Shown in pieces: positions 37,014 through 44,889 of a stretch of 64,000 bases of DNA (positions are counted from its first letter, which is position 1; every line of letters starts with the position of its first letter). The position numbers and the translations under genes are program-made. Location: positions 1 to 64,000 of the forward strand of contig JAQTLM010000008.1 in the NCBI GenBank assembly GCA_028714895.1, in the 5' to 3' direction. The notes beneath the pieces were generated by a model. It saw only the letters and a list, made by a program, of their open reading frames with translations, searched no databases and was not told the DNA's origin. This DNA is from Gallionella sp. GTDB taxonomy: Bacteria > Pseudomonadota > Gammaproteobacteria > Burkholderiales > Gallionellaceae.

Positions 37014-37825
37014 TGTGTACAACATGCGGATGTGGAACTGGCCAGACGCTCATTAACGGAAAGCCGTTGCATAAGGCACACCGGCATAGCGGGCCGATGC
37101 ACTTCCGTGCGCGCGAAGTAGATGCGGATGTTCAGGGCGTGAGCGCTTCCCGCATCGTGAAACTCGAGCAAGACCTCCTCGCCAAGAACAACGGCTACGC
37201 CGAAGCGAATCGCAGCTACCTGTCTGCACACGGTATCTTTGCGCTCAATCTGGTGTCCAGCCCCGGTTCGGGCAAGACCACGCTGCTGGTGAAGACCATC
37301 GCCGCGCTGAACGGTAGTCTGCCGCTCGCGGTCATCGAGGGCGACCAGCAGACCGACAACGATGCGGCGCGCATCCGCGCCGCCGGTGCGCCAGCCATCC
37401 AGATCAACACCGGCAAGGGCTGCCATTTGGATGCTCAGATGGTCGGCCAGGCCATGCGGCAACTGGGGTTGCAGGACGACAGCCTGCTGCTGATCGAGAA
37501 CGTCGGCAATCTGGTTTGCCCGGCGAGTTTCGATCTCGGCGAGGCGCACAAGGTGGTGATCCTGTCGGTGACCGAGGGCGAAGACAAGCCGCTCAAGTAT
37601 CCCGACATGTTCCGCGCGGCAGAGGTGATGCTGCTCAACAAATGCGACCTGCTGCCGCATCTGGAGTTCGACGCCGATCTCGCTATCGAATATGCGCGCC
37701 GCATCAATCACAAGCTGCAAGTGATCCGCATCTCGGCAACCAGCGGCGCAGGCATGCCGGAATGGCTGGAGTGGATCAAGGACGGCTGCCGCAATGCAGT
37801 TGCCGCGAAACAGCACGTTGCATAA
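37010..37825 (+). CDS. hypB: Hydrogenase nickel-incorporation GTPase HypB
   Basis: 271 residues. N-terminal CTTCGCGTG forms the high-affinity Ni motif. GTPase motifs: [11 protein letters not shown] (P-loop, ~80-90), EGDQQTDND, and [11 protein letters not shown]. Couples GTP hydrolysis to Ni insertion. Lacks a long His-rich storage stretch. It overlaps hypA by ATGA. Confidence 0.95.
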   Translation: MMCTTCGCGTGQTLINGKPLHKAHRHSGPMHFRAREVDADVQGVSASRIVKLEQDLLAKNNGYAEANRSYLSAHGIFALNLVSSPGSGKTTLLVKTIAALNGSLPLAVIEGDQQTDNDAARIRAAGAPAIQINTGKGCHLDAQMVGQAMRQLGLQDDSLLLIENVGNLVCPASFDLGEAHKVVILSVTEGEDKPLKYPDMFRAAEVMLLNKCDLLPHLEFDADLAIEYARRINHKLQVIRISATSGAGMPEWLEWIKDGCRNAVAAKQHVA

Positions 37826-37828
37826 ATA

Positions 37829-37858
37829 CTCCCTTCTCCCGCAGGCGGGAGAGGGGAG
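37829..37858. repeat. CTCTCCCGC-type palindrome, single copy
   Basis: Near-perfect palindrome around TCTCCCGCAGGCGGGAGA, of the same family as the repeats flanking the DUF559 gene. It lies in the 67-bp hypB-hypF gap. Confidence 0.75.
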
Positions 37859-37892
37859 CGAAGAGTTTTGCTATGGCAATTGGTGTCCTTGA

Positions 37893-39035
37893 ATGAAAGC
37901 TGAACTACCGAAACATAATCCTGATACGGTCATTGTGTTGCCGCTTTCCGGACCATCGATCCTGGCCTGCGGAGCCTGGCTGAAAAACACGGTCTGCGTT
38001 ACGCGCGGCAACGAGGCGCATGTTTCGCAACTGATCGGCGATCTGGATAGCGCCGAAGCGCGGACGATGTTGGACGACACTGTGGCGCGCCTGTGCAATT
38101 CACTCGATGTGCAGCCCGGGATCGTGGCGCATGACCTGCATCCCGATTTCTACAGCACCCAGTTCGCTCACGCCTATGCCGCACAGCACGGCCTGCCGGT
38201 GGTCGCCGTGCAGCATCACCACGCGCATATTGCCGCAATCTGTGCCGAGCACCACATCAATGAGGCCGTGCTTGGGCTGGCGCTGGATGGCGTGGGGCTG
38301 GGCACCGATAACACACCGTGGGGTGGCGAACTGTTGCGTGTGGAGGGTGCGGGATTTGAGCGTCTCGGATACCTCGCGCCGCTTCGCCTGCCCGGTGGCG
38401 ACCGTGCCGCGCGCGAGCCGTGGCGCATGGCGGTGGCGGTGTTGTTCCAGTTTGGCCGTGGCGACGAGATCGCGCAGCGCTTCCCCAATCAGCCGGGAGC
38501 GCAGACGGTGGTAACGATGCTGGAACGCAACCTGAATTGCCCGATCACCTCCAGCATGGGCAGGTTGTTCGACGCCGCAGCGGGGTTGCTGGGTGTGAAC
38601 GAGATACAGGCTTTCGAGGCGCAGGCCGCGATCCAGTTGCAGGAACTGGCGCAACGCCACGGGCAGGTCGCGCCGCTGGAGGAGGGCTGGCGGATTACTG
38701 AGAGCGGCGTGCTGGATTTTTCGCCGTTGCTCGCGGTGCTGGCCGATTGTGGCGATGCAGGTTATGGCGCGGCGCTGTTTCATGCCACGCTCGCCGCAGG
38801 CCTGGCCGAATGGGCGGGGCGTGCCGCCCGCCAGCACAACATCGTCCATGTCGCATTGGGCGGCGGCTGCTTCCACAATGATATTCTGTTGCGCACCCTG
38901 TCTGAAAGGCTTGCCGCGCAAGGGCTGCGGGTGCTGACGGCGCAGCGGATGCAGCCCAATGACAGCGCGATTTCGTTAGGGCAGGCGTGGGTCGCGCTCA
39001 CAGCATCAATAAAGGAGTTTAAGAAATGTGCCTAG
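37893..39035 (+). CDS. hypF: Truncated HypF (carbamoyltransferase domain only)
   Basis: 380 residues, about half of a normal HypF. Only the Kae1-like carbamoyl-transfer domain is present, with [18 protein letters not shown] (~105-122), [19 protein letters not shown] and [13 protein letters not shown]. The acylphosphatase, zinc-finger and YrdC-like domains are missing. The start is clean, with no upstream remnants in any frame, so this is a compact variant rather than debris; R. eutropha HypF2 has the same truncated form and works. It makes the cyanide ligand precursor with HypE. Whether it needs a full-length HypF elsewhere cannot be judged here. Confidence 0.9.
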   Translation: MKAELPKHNPDTVIVLPLSGPSILACGAWLKNTVCVTRGNEAHVSQLIGDLDSAEARTMLDDTVARLCNSLDVQPGIVAHDLHPDFYSTQFAHAYAAQHGLPVVAVQHHHAHIAAICAEHHINEAVLGLALDGVGLGTDNTPWGGELLRVEGAGFERLGYLAPLRLPGGDRAAREPWRMAVAVLFQFGRGDEIAQRFPNQPGAQTVVTMLERNLNCPITSSMGRLFDAAAGLLGVNEIQAFEAQAAIQLQELAQRHGQVAPLEEGWRITESGVLDFSPLLAVLADCGDAGYGAALFHATLAAGLAEWAGRAARQHNIVHVALGGGCFHNDILLRTLSERLAAQGLRVLTAQRMQPNDSAISLGQAWVALTASIKEFKKCA

Positions 39036-39253
39036 CGATTCCCGCATGCGTCGAACAACTCATCGCCGAAGACAGCGCCATCGTCAATCTTGGCGGGGTG
39101 CGCAAGGAGATATCCTTGGCGCTGGTCGAGGACATCGCGGTAGGCGATTATGTGATCGTGCATGTCGGGTTTGCGTTGCAGAAGCTTGACCCGGAAGAGG
39201 CGGCGCAGACGCTGGCGCTGTTCGCGGAGTTGGGCAGAGCTACGCCTGCATGA
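39026..39253 (+). CDS. hypC: Hydrogenase assembly chaperone HypC
   Basis: 75 residues, [16 protein letters not shown] start with the essential Cys2 and the OB-like fold ([16 protein letters not shown]). With HypD it carries the Fe(CN)2CO unit to HoxH. Start overlaps the hypF end; end overlaps the hypD start by four bases. Confidence 0.95.
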   Translation: MCLAIPACVEQLIAEDSAIVNLGGVRKEISLALVEDIAVGDYVIVHVGFALQKLDPEEAAQTLALFAELGRATPA

Positions 39254-40377
39254 AGTACGTGGATGAATTCCGCGACGGCGCGCTGGCGAAAAACATTGCC
39301 GCCAACATCGCACGCGAGGTTGATCCGCACCGCAGTTATCACCTGATGGAATTCTGCGGCGGCCATACCCACGCTATTTCGCGCTACGGCATCGCCGACC
39401 TGCTGCCCGCCAATGTGCGCATGATCCACGGCCCCGGCTGCCCGGTGTGCGTGCTGCCGGCGGGGCGGGTGGAGAATGCCATCCAGTTGGCGCAAACGCC
39501 GGGGCTGATCCTGTGCTGTTATGGCGACCTGCTGCGCGTGCCCGCCGCCGATGGCATGAGCCTGCTGAAAGCCAAGGCGCGCGGTGCGGATGTGCGCATG
39601 GTGTATTCCAGCGCCGATGCGGTGAAGATCGCGCAGGAAAACCCAGAGCGGCAGGTGGTGTTTTTCGCCATCGGTTTCGAGACCACCACGCCGCCGACAG
39701 CGGTGGCGATCCGGCAGGCGCAGGCGCTCGACCTCAAAAATTTCAGCGTGTTCTGCAACCATGTACTGACTCCGTCGGCGATTTCGCATATCCTGCAATC
39801 GCCGGAAATACGCCAACTCGGCGTGCTGGCGCTGGACGGCTTCATCGGCCCGGCGCACGTCTCGACGGTGATCGGCAGCCGGCCTTGCGAGTATTTTGCC
39901 GAGGAGTTCCAGAAACCGGTGGTGATCGCCGGGTTCGAGCCGCTCGACGTCATGCAGGCCATCCTGATGCTGGTGCGCCAGTTGAACGAAGGCCGCGCCG
40001 AAGTGGAAAACGAATTCTCCCGCGCGGTGACGCGCGACGGCAACGTCAAGGCGCAGATGCTGGTCGCGGAGGTGTTCGAGTTGCGCCGCGTGTTCGAATG
40101 GCGCGGCCTCGGGCCGGTACCCTACAGCGCGCTACGCATCAAGTTGCAATACGCCAGTTACGATGCCGAGTTGCGTTTCCAGATACCGCCGCTGTCGATT
40201 GCCGATAACAAGGCATGCGAGTGCGGCGCGATCTTGCGCGGCGTGAAGCATCCGCGAGACTGCAAGCTGTTCGGCACGGTCTGTACGCCGGATAATCCGA
40301 TCGGTTCGTGCATGGTGTCGAGCGAAGGCGCATGTGCGGCACATTACAGTTATGGAAGATTCCGGGAGGCTGCTTGA
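39250..40377 (+). CDS. hypD: Hydrogenase Fe-(CN)2CO assembly protein HypD
   Basis: 375 residues. Conserved [15 protein letters not shown] (Cys ~36), [23 protein letters not shown], and the C-terminal [4Fe-4S] cysteines in [19 protein letters not shown] and [15 protein letters not shown]. Scaffold where the Fe centre is built. Confidence 0.96.
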   Translation: MKYVDEFRDGALAKNIAANIAREVDPHRSYHLMEFCGGHTHAISRYGIADLLPANVRMIHGPGCPVCVLPAGRVENAIQLAQTPGLILCCYGDLLRVPAADGMSLLKAKARGADVRMVYSSADAVKIAQENPERQVVFFAIGFETTTPPTAVAIRQAQALDLKNFSVFCNHVLTPSAISHILQSPEIRQLGVLALDGFIGPAHVSTVIGSRPCEYFAEEFQKPVVIAGFEPLDVMQAILMLVRQLNEGRAEVENEFSRAVTRDGNVKAQMLVAEVFELRRVFEWRGLGPVPYSALRIKLQYASYDAELRFQIPPLSIADNKACECGAILRGVKHPRDCKLFGTVCTPDNPIGSCMVSSEGACAAHYSYGRFREAA

Positions 40378-40399
40378 TGCCTGAAGGCACATGCATCTT

Positions 40400-40515
40400 C
40401 CCTCTCCCGCAGGCGGGAGAGGGATTGAGGGTGAGGGCTGTTGAGCAGGCATTACATTTTCAGATACCCACAGACCCTCATCCCCAGCCCTTCCCCCGCC
40501 TACGGGGGAAGGGAG
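40400..40515. repeat. Inverted-repeat unit upstream of the DUF559 gene
   Basis: Two related palindromic arms in opposite orientation: CCTCTCCCGCAGGCGGGAGA + GGGATTGAGGGTGAGGG (40400-40437) and its counterpart CCCTCATCCCCAGCCC... CCGCC/GGGGGAAGGGAG (40475-40515). A very similar unit lies at 40899-41009. The right arm ends in AAGGGAG, which serves as SD for the gene at 40526. Confidence 0.85.
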
Positions 40516-40525
40516 CCTAACACGC

Positions 40526-40933
40526 ATGGAAAATTACATACCACATCATCCTGCCAAACTTCCCGAAGATATCCGAACTTGGGTCAGGGAATTGCGCGGA
40601 CGCATGACAGATTCAGAAGCTTTGCTGTGGATGCTTTTGCGCAACCGACATATCGCGGGCGCAAAATTCAGGCGGCAACATCCCGTGGGGCGCTATATCC
40701 TTGATTATTATTGCGTCGAGAAGAAGCTGGCTATTGAGCTTGATGGCGGGCAGCATGGCGAGGCGGCTGATTACGATCAGCATCGGGATAGCTGGCTGCG
40801 CTCGCAGGGAATTCGTGTGTTGCGTTTCTGGAATAATCAAATGTTGGCAGAGACGGAGGCGGTAATGGAAGCAATCTATCAGGCTGTTATTGAAGAAACC
40901 CCTCTCCCGCAGGCGGGAGAGGGGTTGGGGTGA
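40526..40933 (+). CDS. DUF559 endonuclease-like protein between paired repeats
   Basis: 135 residues. Vsr/MTH-type PD-(D/E)xK-like core: LRGRMTDSEALLWMLLRNRH, FRRQHPVGRYILDYYCVEKK, then LAIELDGGQH and VLRFWNNQML. The last ~12 codons (..PLPQAGEGLG) are encoded by the flanking palindrome itself, in which the stop also lies. ATG 40526 uses an SD provided by the upstream repeat. The gene splits hypD from hypE. DUF559 genes often sit among such repeats; whether the protein acts on repeat DNA is untested. Confidence 0.85.
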   Translation: MENYIPHHPAKLPEDIRTWVRELRGRMTDSEALLWMLLRNRHIAGAKFRRQHPVGRYILDYYCVEKKLAIELDGGQHGEAADYDQHRDSWLRSQGIRVLRFWNNQMLAETEAVMEAIYQAVIEETPLPQAGEGLG

Positions 40934-41009
40934 GGGTTAAACAATGGAAATTATAATGAACTTACAGCCCCTCATCCCCAACCCTTCCCCCGCCTGCGGG
41001 GGAAGGGAG
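40899..41009. repeat. Inverted-repeat unit downstream of the DUF559 gene
   Basis: Same organisation as 40400-40515: a CTCTCCCGCAGGCGGGAGAG arm (40899-40936), a short AT-rich centre, and an opposite arm with CTTCCCCCGCCTGCGGGGGA (40968-41009). It overlaps the 3' end of the DUF559 gene, and its final AAGGGAG is the SD of hypE. Confidence 0.85.
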
Positions 41010-41017
41010 TTAAAGTC

Positions 41018-42067
41018 ATGAGCACAATCAAACAAAACTACACGCGCCCGCTTGATTTCAAGCATGGCCGCGTGGACATGACGCACGGCAGCGGCGGGCG
41101 CGCGATGGCGCAGTTGATCGACGAGCTGTTCGTGGTGGCGTTCGACAACGAATTCCTGCGCCAGATGAATGACCAGGCGCGCTTTCCTGTCGTCAGCGGG
41201 CGCATGGTGATGTCCACCGACAGCCATGTGGTGTCGCCGCTGTTCTTCCCGGGCGGCGACATCGGCTGCCTTTCGGTGCACGGCACGATCAACGACGTGG
41301 CGATGTCGGGCGCGCGACCGCTGTATCTTTCCGCCGGTTTCATCCTGGAAGAGGGTTTTCCGCTTGCCGACCTCAAACGCATCGTCGAGTCGATGGCGCG
41401 GGCGGCGCGGGACGCCGGTGTGCCGATCGTCACCGGCGACACCAAGGTCGTGGAGCAGGGCAAGGGCGACGGCGTATTCATCACCACCACCGGCATCGGT
41501 GTAGTGCCGGAAGGCGTCAACATCTCCGGCGAACGCGCCCGCCCGGGCGACAAGATACTGGTATCCGGGATGCTGGGCGACCACGGCGTGGCGGTCATGT
41601 CGCTGCGCGAAAACCTGACCTTTCACACCAGCATCGAATCCGACACGGCTGCACTGCATGGGCTGGTGGCGGCGATGGTCGCGGCGGTGCCGGACATTCA
41701 CGTGCTGCGCGATCCAACGCGCGGCGGACTCGCCACCACGCTCAACGAAATCGCGCGCCAGTCGGCGGTGGGCATGATGCTGCATGAAGTCAAATTGCCG
41801 ATCCGCGAGCAGGTCAAGGCGGCGTGCGAATTCCTCGGCCTCGACCCGCTCTACGTCGCCAACGAAGGCAAGCTCGCGGCGATCTGCGCGCCAGAGGACG
41901 CCGAGCGGTTACTGCAGGCGATGCGCGCGCACCCTTTGGGAAGCGATGCTGCCATCGTGGGCGAGGTGATCGAAGACCCGCACCATTTCGTGCAGATGGA
42001 GACTGCATTCGGCGGGCGGCGCGTGGTCGATTGGCTGACGGGTGAGCAGCTGCCGAGGATTTGCTAA
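41018..42067 (+). CDS. hypE: Hydrogenase maturation protein HypE
   Basis: 349 residues, PurM-like. N-terminal MTHGSGGRAMAQLIDELF, GDIGCLSVHGTINDVAMSGA, ATP site region ITGDTKVVEQGKGDG variants, and the C-terminal PRIC whose terminal Cys carries the thiocarboxamide dehydrated to thiocyanate. Works with HypF. ATG 41018 has AAGGGAG eight bases upstream, contributed by the repeat. Confidence 0.96.
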   Translation: MSTIKQNYTRPLDFKHGRVDMTHGSGGRAMAQLIDELFVVAFDNEFLRQMNDQARFPVVSGRMVMSTDSHVVSPLFFPGGDIGCLSVHGTINDVAMSGARPLYLSAGFILEEGFPLADLKRIVESMARAARDAGVPIVTGDTKVVEQGKGDGVFITTTGIGVVPEGVNISGERARPGDKILVSGMLGDHGVAVMSLRENLTFHTSIESDTAALHGLVAAMVAAVPDIHVLRDPTRGGLATTLNEIARQSAVGMMLHEVKLPIREQVKAACEFLGLDPLYVANEGKLAAICAPEDAERLLQAMRAHPLGSDAAIVGEVIEDPHHFVQMETAFGGRRVVDWLTGEQLPRIC

Positions 42068-42090
42068 AAGCCTAAAAAATGCACTTGATC

Positions 42091-42220
42091 GCGCAAAGAC
42101 GCCAAGCCGCAAAGAAAAACGAAGAGGTATAGTTGATTTGTTCATCGCCTAGTGGGTGATCGTATATTTCTGAACAATGTGTTGGTTTTACTTCGCGTTC
42201 TTCGCGCCTTGGCGCGAGAC
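42091..42220. repeat. Imperfect inverted repeat of the CGCAAAGACGCCAAG type
   Basis: The left arm GCGCAAAGACGCCAAGCCGC (42091-42110, continuing to ~42122) pairs imperfectly with the reverse of CTTCGCGTTCTTCGCGCCTT GGCGCGAGA (42191-42219). Such CGCCAAGGCGC-centred repeats recur between genes in many proteobacteria. It occupies most of the 182-bp gap between hypE and hoxX. Confidence 0.6.
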
Positions 42221-42249
42221 TGCCTTTTTAGCAAGGATAAATCTACTGC

Positions 42250-44091
42250 ATGAAAATCCTGTTCCTCACCCACAGCTTCAACAGCCTTGCGCAGCGCCTG
42301 TATATCGAGCTGGCGCGGCGCGGGCATGAGGTATCCATCGAGTTCGACATCAACGATGCGGTCACGGTGCAGGCGGTCGAGCTCTACCGACCCGAGCTCA
42401 TCGTCGCGCCGTTCCTCAAGCGCGCGATACCCGAGGCAGTGTGGCGCAACCATGTTTGTTTCGTGGTGCATCCCGGCATCGTCGGTGACCGCGGACCGTC
42501 GGCGCTGGACTGGGCGATCATGCGCGATTGCGCGGAATGGGGTGTCACGGTGTTGCAGGCCAGCGGCGAAATGGATGGCGGCGACATCTGGGCGGCGGAA
42601 ACCTTCCCGATGCGGCTGGCAAAAAAAAGCAGCCTGTACCGCAATGAAGTAATCGAGGCGGCGGTGCGTGCGGTGCTGGCGGCGGTGGAGCGTTTTCAAT
42701 CTAAAGATTTCAAACCGCAGCCGCTGGATTATTCCCGCCCCGATGTGCTTGGCCGTTTGCACGCGCCGATCAGGCAGGGCGACCGCAGCATCGACTGGCG
42801 CCGCGACGACACGCGCACGGTGCTGAGAAAAATCCACGCCGCCGACGGGTTTCCGGGCGTGCTCGACACGTTGTGCGGAGGCGAATATTACCTGTTCGAT
42901 GCCTGCGCCGAGGGCACGCTGCGCGGCAACCAGCCGGGCGGAATCATCGCCCAACGCAACGGCGCGATCTGCCGCGCCACACTCGACGGCGCGGTATGGA
43001 TCGGCCATCTGAAGCACAAGATCGATGGTGAACTTGCGCTCAAGTTGCCTGCCGCGCTGGCGCTGGGTGAGCATCTCGCCGACGTGCCGGAAGTCTCGCC
43101 TAATAGCATGTTGAATTTAGATTATCCATTAGGCGTAGGTCGGGTTTCAACCCGACATGTCGGGTTGAAACCCGACCTACAAATTATTGATTCTGTTAGC
43201 ACTGCATCGGTTATTGAACAAACTGAATTGAAATCGGCATATGGCGGCGAAACCTTCCGCGACATCTGGTTCGAGCAGAAGAACAACGTCGGCTACCTGC
43301 ACTTTGATTTTTACAACGGTGCGATGAGCAGTGAACAATGCGAGCGGCTGCGCGAGGCTTACCTAGCCGCCACCCAACGCGACGTGCGGGTGATCGTATT
43401 GATGGGAGGCGCGGACTTCTGGTCGAATGGCATCCACCTCAATTGCATCGAAGCCGCTGCCAGTCCGGCGGATGAATCCTGGCGCAACATCAACGCGATG
43501 AACGACCTGACGCGCGCCATCGCCGCCACCGGCAGCCAGCTAACCATTGCCGCGCTGCAGGGCAACGCCGGCGCGGGTGGCGTGTTCCTGTCGCTGGCGG
43601 CGGATCATGTCTATGCGCGCGAAGGCGTGGTGTTCAACCCGCACTACAAGGGCATGGGCAACCTGTACGGCTCTGAATACTGGACCTACCTGCTGCCGAG
43701 GCGCGTGGGCGAAGAAAAGGCGGCGGCGCTGACGCAGAACCGCCTGCCGGTGGGCGCGGCGGAAGCGCGTGAGATAGGCCTGATCGACGGCTGCTTCGGA
43801 ATTGATCGGGCGGATTTTCTGGCAAGGATCGAACAGATCGCCGAAGGATTGGCCGCCAGCCCGGATTACCCCGCGCTATTGCAAGAGAAGGTTGCCCGGC
43901 GCGAACGCGACGAGTTGGAGAAGCAGCTGGATACCTACCGTGCCGAAGAACTGCAACAGATGAAACTCAATTTTTACGGTTTCGATCCCAGCTACCACGT
44001 GGCGCGCTACAACTTCGTCTACAAGATTCCCCACGCCTGGACGCCGCTATATCTGGCGCGGCATCGTCGCATTGCAAGTGCGCGAGCATGA
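42250..44091 (+). CDS. hoxX: HoxX, formyl-CoA-derived CO ligand synthesis protein
   Basis: 613 residues. N-terminal formyltransferase-like domain (HPGIVGDRGPSALDWAIM, ~76-93) and C-terminal enoyl-CoA-hydratase/crotonase-like domain (GNAGAGGVFLSLAADHVYAR). HoxX converts a one-carbon formyl unit to CO for the hydrogenase Fe site under oxic conditions. Between the domains, residues ~285-330 are encoded by visibly AT-richer DNA that contains a 46-nt perfect palindrome read in frame. Last gene of the operon; a stem-loop follows. Confidence 0.92.
   Translation: MKILFLTHSFNSLAQRLYIELARRGHEVSIEFDINDAVTVQAVELYRPELIVAPFLKRAIPEAVWRNHVCFVVHPGIVGDRGPSALDWAIMRDCAEWGVTVLQASGEMDGGDIWAAETFPMRLAKKSSLYRNEVIEAAVRAVLAAVERFQSKDFKPQPLDYSRPDVLGRLHAPIRQGDRSIDWRRDDTRTVLRKIHAADGFPGVLDTLCGGEYYLFDACAEGTLRGNQPGGIIAQRNGAICRATLDGAVWIGHLKHKIDGELALKLPAALALGEHLADVPEVSPNSMLNLDYPLGVGRVSTRHVGLKPDLQIIDSVSTASVIEQTELKSAYGGETFRDIWFEQKNNVGYLHFDFYNGAMSSEQCERLREAYLAATQRDVRVIVLMGGADFWSNGIHLNCIEAAASPADESWRNINAMNDLTRAIAATGSQLTIAALQGNAGAGGVFLSLAADHVYAREGVVFNPHYKGMGNLYGSEYWTYLLPRRVGEEKAAALTQNRLPVGAAEAREIGLIDGCFGIDRADFLARIEQIAEGLAASPDYPALLQEKVARRERDELEKQLDTYRAEELQQMKLNFYGFDPSYHVARYNFVYKIPHAWTPLYLARHRRIASARA
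43135..43180. repeat. 46-nt perfect palindrome inside hoxX
   Basis: GTAGGTCGGGTTTCAACCCG continues to a symmetric centre ACATGT and back; the whole 46 nt equal their own reverse complement. It resembles dispersed GTCGGGTT..AACCCGAC repeats seen between genes elsewhere. Here it is translated as GVGRVSTRHVGLKPDLQ within the HoxX linker. Confidence 0.95.
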
Positions 44092-44111
44092 TGTTGCATG
44101 AATCCAGAAAA

Positions 44112-44147
44112 CGGCAGTCGAGCGGATTTAAGTTTGCTCGACTGCCG
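44112..44147. terminator. Stem-loop between hoxX and the convergent RcnB-like gene
   Basis: CGGCAGTCGAGC (44112-44123) pairs perfectly with GCTCGACTGCCG (44136-44147), loop 12 nt. No T tract follows, so termination is plausible but not certain. Confidence 0.45.
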
Positions 44148-44198
44148 GATACAGGATAGCGGAAAAGGGGATGCATGAGACCTGCCCCTTGTTATTTA

Positions 44199-44720
44199 TT
44201 ACCTCCCGATATCCTCAATCGCATCCATGACCATCCCCGTCCCGACCGCGATCAACAGGATGTCAGTTGCCACTCGCACATAGCGATGCCCGGCTGGTGG
44301 CTGGCCGATTTGCACGACGAGCGTCGGCGGCACATCGTAAAAGATCACGTCCCGCGGCAGCGGCCGACCGACAGTCCACTTCCTGGCCTGGCCGGGCGGC
44401 ATGCAGCCGTTGTGTTTCTTGGCCAATCCCGGAGGGCAGCGGCCGGAGTGGAACTGTTCGCGGTAGTAGTCATGGGCGGCCATCCGGCGATGGTCGTCAA
44501 AATATTCGCCTCTCCTGACGTTGGATTCGGCACGGTCGCGCGATTTCTCGTCACCACCACGTTGCTCATCCTTCCGGTTTTCGTGCTTGTTCTTTTGCCC
44601 CTGCTTGTCGCCATCGCCGCCAGCCCACGATGGTTTGTCCGCGATTGCCGGACCGGACGCCAGTATTCCGGCAAACACAAAAGCCAACATGTAATTCGTT
44701 TGCAAGGGAATGCGTTTCAT
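44199..44720 (-). CDS. RcnB/CigR-like periplasmic protein
   Basis: 173 residues from ATG 44720, which has GGAGATAACC upstream. Signal peptide ~1-28 (..GPAIA|DK). A charged low-complexity middle (GGDGDKQGQKNKHENRKDEQ) is followed by the conserved part CPPGLAKKHNGCMPPGQARK and a C-terminal PAGHRYVRVATDILLIAVG. The latter matches the RcnB/CigR-type domain. Enterobacterial members affect metal export or virulence; role here unknown. Confidence 0.78.
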   Translation of the reverse strand: MKRIPLQTNYMLAFVFAGILASGPAIADKPSWAGGDGDKQGQKNKHENRKDEQRGGDEKSRDRAESNVRRGEYFDDHRRMAAHDYYREQFHSGRCPPGLAKKHNGCMPPGQARKWTVGRPLPRDVIFYDVPPTLVVQIGQPPAGHRYVRVATDILLIAVGTGMVMDAIEDIGR

Positions 44721-44889
44721 GGTTATCTCCAAGTAAAAAATTGACAAATCACCTGTGGGCACCGATAGGGTTGCTGGCTACCATCATTCCAAGTCATCCA
44801 CACATCCAGCATAGTCTTCCTCGCCAAACCCGCAGTCTGTGCGCCAGCGAGCATATGGTACCCAACTTTAAGGCTGATCTCGCGAATTT

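Noticed and set aside
40400..41009. Palindrome pairs as a CRISPR or integron array
   Set aside because: Only two units, each an inverted pair, with one gene between and no cas or integrase; better explained as MITE-like repeats.
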